20,218 nt of DNA, taken from the IMG/VR virus record IMGVR_UViG_3300030102_000830, positions 1 to 20,218 of that record. One strand, given 5' to 3'. Of the stretch, positions 19,457-20,218 are shown piece after piece (within the stretch, counting starts at the first letter, position 1; each line of letters starts with the position of its first letter). The notes beneath the pieces were generated by a model that ran no database searches, was not told the DNA's origin, and worked only from the letters and a program-made list of their open reading frames with translations. This stretch comes from a virus. The translations under genes and the position numbers were made by a program.

Positions 19457-20218
19457 TTACCAACTTGAATTACTTATACCATCCATGAACTCAAACTTAA
19501 ATGCTGTTCCTGATGCTGCACCACTTGAAGTAGGTTGTACTACTTTAAATGGAATAGTAATAATAGCACCTGTGTCTGCATTTAAATCATAATTCACAGC
19601 AGTTGAATATACTTCTGCAGTAATATTCATTTCTCCTGCACTTGATACTGTACCATCACCTTGTTGTAAGGTTAATGTAGCAGAATCTCCATCTAAGAAG
19701 TCCTGTAATACATTATTAGCACCATCATTAAAGTTTCCATCATACATGAAAGAAATCTCTCCTGTGATGTTGATTGATGGGACACCAAAAGCATATGCTT
19801 CTGCATCTCCATTAGCATCTCTACCTACTCTTGCAACATTGTTTTCAAAAGTAAATGATACTGCTGTAATGATAGCATCAGTTGCTGAACCATTAACATC
19901 AAATTGTTTTGTATCAAAATATGATTCAATTTGTGTTGGTGAAGCACTCATTAGTGTTGGTTCTCCACTATTAGCAGATAATGTTTGTCCAACTTTAAAT
20001 CCTGTTGAACTTGCAAAACCTGAATAGAAAGTACCACTTAATAGCAATCTACCATCAGTCATATCAAAGTTCATTGTCAATGATTGTAATACTGCACTTG
20101 AAATAATCTTATCTTCCCCAGCTGCAGGTCCATATAACCCAATATCAAATAAACTTGGGATACCAGCACTTGAAGCACTTGCACTTGAACTTAAATCAGG
20201 TCTTGATAAAGCATTACT
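19457..20218 (-). CDS. Major tail (tube) protein, 5' end outside window
   Basis: The frame is open from the right edge of the window (codon at 20218-20216) to a stop at 19457, giving 253 visible residues; a TTG at 20080 is not needed as a start because the reading frame continues upstream without a stop. The sequence is rich in Ser, Ala, Gly, Asn and beta strands, with phrases such as GLYGPAAGEDKI near the start of the visible part and IITIPFKVV near its end, and has few Cys or basic residues. This matches major tail tube proteins, many copies of which stack around the tape measure. The next genes are the G/GT chaperones and the tape measure, the expected order, which secures the identification. 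Confidence 0.82.
   Translation of the reverse strand, partial: SNALSRPDLSSSASASSAGIPSLFDIGLYGPAAGEDKIISSAVLQSLTMNFDMTDGRLLLSGTFYSGFASSTGFKVGQTLSANSGEPTLMSASPTQIESYFDTKQFDVNGSATDAIITAVSFTFENNVARVGRDANGDAEAYAFGVPSINITGEISFMYDGNFNDGANNVLQDFLDGDSATLTLQQGDGTVSSAGEMNITAEVYSTAVNYDLNADTGAIITIPFKVVQPTSSGAASGTAFKFEFMDGISNSSW

Noticed and set aside
1-20218. tRNA genes, CRISPR arrays, insertion sequences, attachment sites
   Set aside because: No cloverleaf with CCA-proximal acceptor pairing, no regularly spaced repeats, no transposase or integrase and no long direct repeats were seen by eye; a dedicated scan could still find a divergent tRNA.

Overview
The window looks like one contiguous piece of a small, strongly AT-rich tailed-phage genome, most likely a siphovirus of a low-GC marine bacterium. 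The AT-richness, the DUF5872-type and exported thioredoxin-like proteins, and the gene style recall uncultured marine and pelagic phages; this host assignment is inference. I see no rRNA, tRNA, CRISPR array, integrase or transposase. Nearly every gene is on the minus strand, tightly packed with ATGA, TAATG or TTGA stop/start overlaps. One gene (12488-12841) is on the plus strand.

Reading in the direction of transcription (right to left), there are three blocks. (1) Tail block, 20218 to 12927: major tail protein (5' end cut by the window), a G/GT pair of tail assembly chaperones joined by a perfect A AAA AAA slippery heptamer, tape measure protein, a 39-aa basic peptide, a membrane-anchored coiled-coil protein, an exported thioredoxin-like protein without CxxC, a DUF5872-type basic protein, a large tail-tip protein and a distal tail protein. 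It ends at a bidirectional terminator shared with the convergent plus-strand gene. (2) Origin and early block, 12460 to 5178: an intergenic region with divergent sigma70-type promoters, two consensus DnaA boxes and three TATAACCCTT iterons, followed by an early operon. That operon has an SSB-like protein, three PD-(D/E)XK nucleases (one Hjc-like, one RecB/Cas4-like), a winged-helix/replisome-organiser-like protein, two beta-class DNA methyltransferases, several microproteins of 26-33 aa, and at its end a sigma-70 region-4-like protein. (3) Packaging and head block, 5164 to 1: a monocistronic 74-aa gene with its own strong promoter, a long structured leader and a terminator; then small and large terminase, a small membrane protein, portal, head-morphogenesis protein, an unknown protein, and the start of a scaffold-like protein cut by the window edge.

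The genome lacks its own polymerase, primase and helicase in this window, so replication probably relies on host DnaA recruited to the 12.3-kb region, with the phage SSB and nucleases handling recombination and resolution. Three promoters share a TTGACA-N17-TAnnnT core followed at the likely transcription start by RTGTTAATTAAA, suggesting one early regulon. The left edge would run into the capsid and connector genes and the right edge starts at the major tail protein, so the window may be most of a circular or permuted genome cut between head and tail genes.

The strongest less-obvious observations are the frameshift site, the origin, the shared promoter/leader motif, the structured leader at 4981-5132, the sigma-r4-like possible late switch, and a set of microproteins supported by coupling and ribosome-binding sites.
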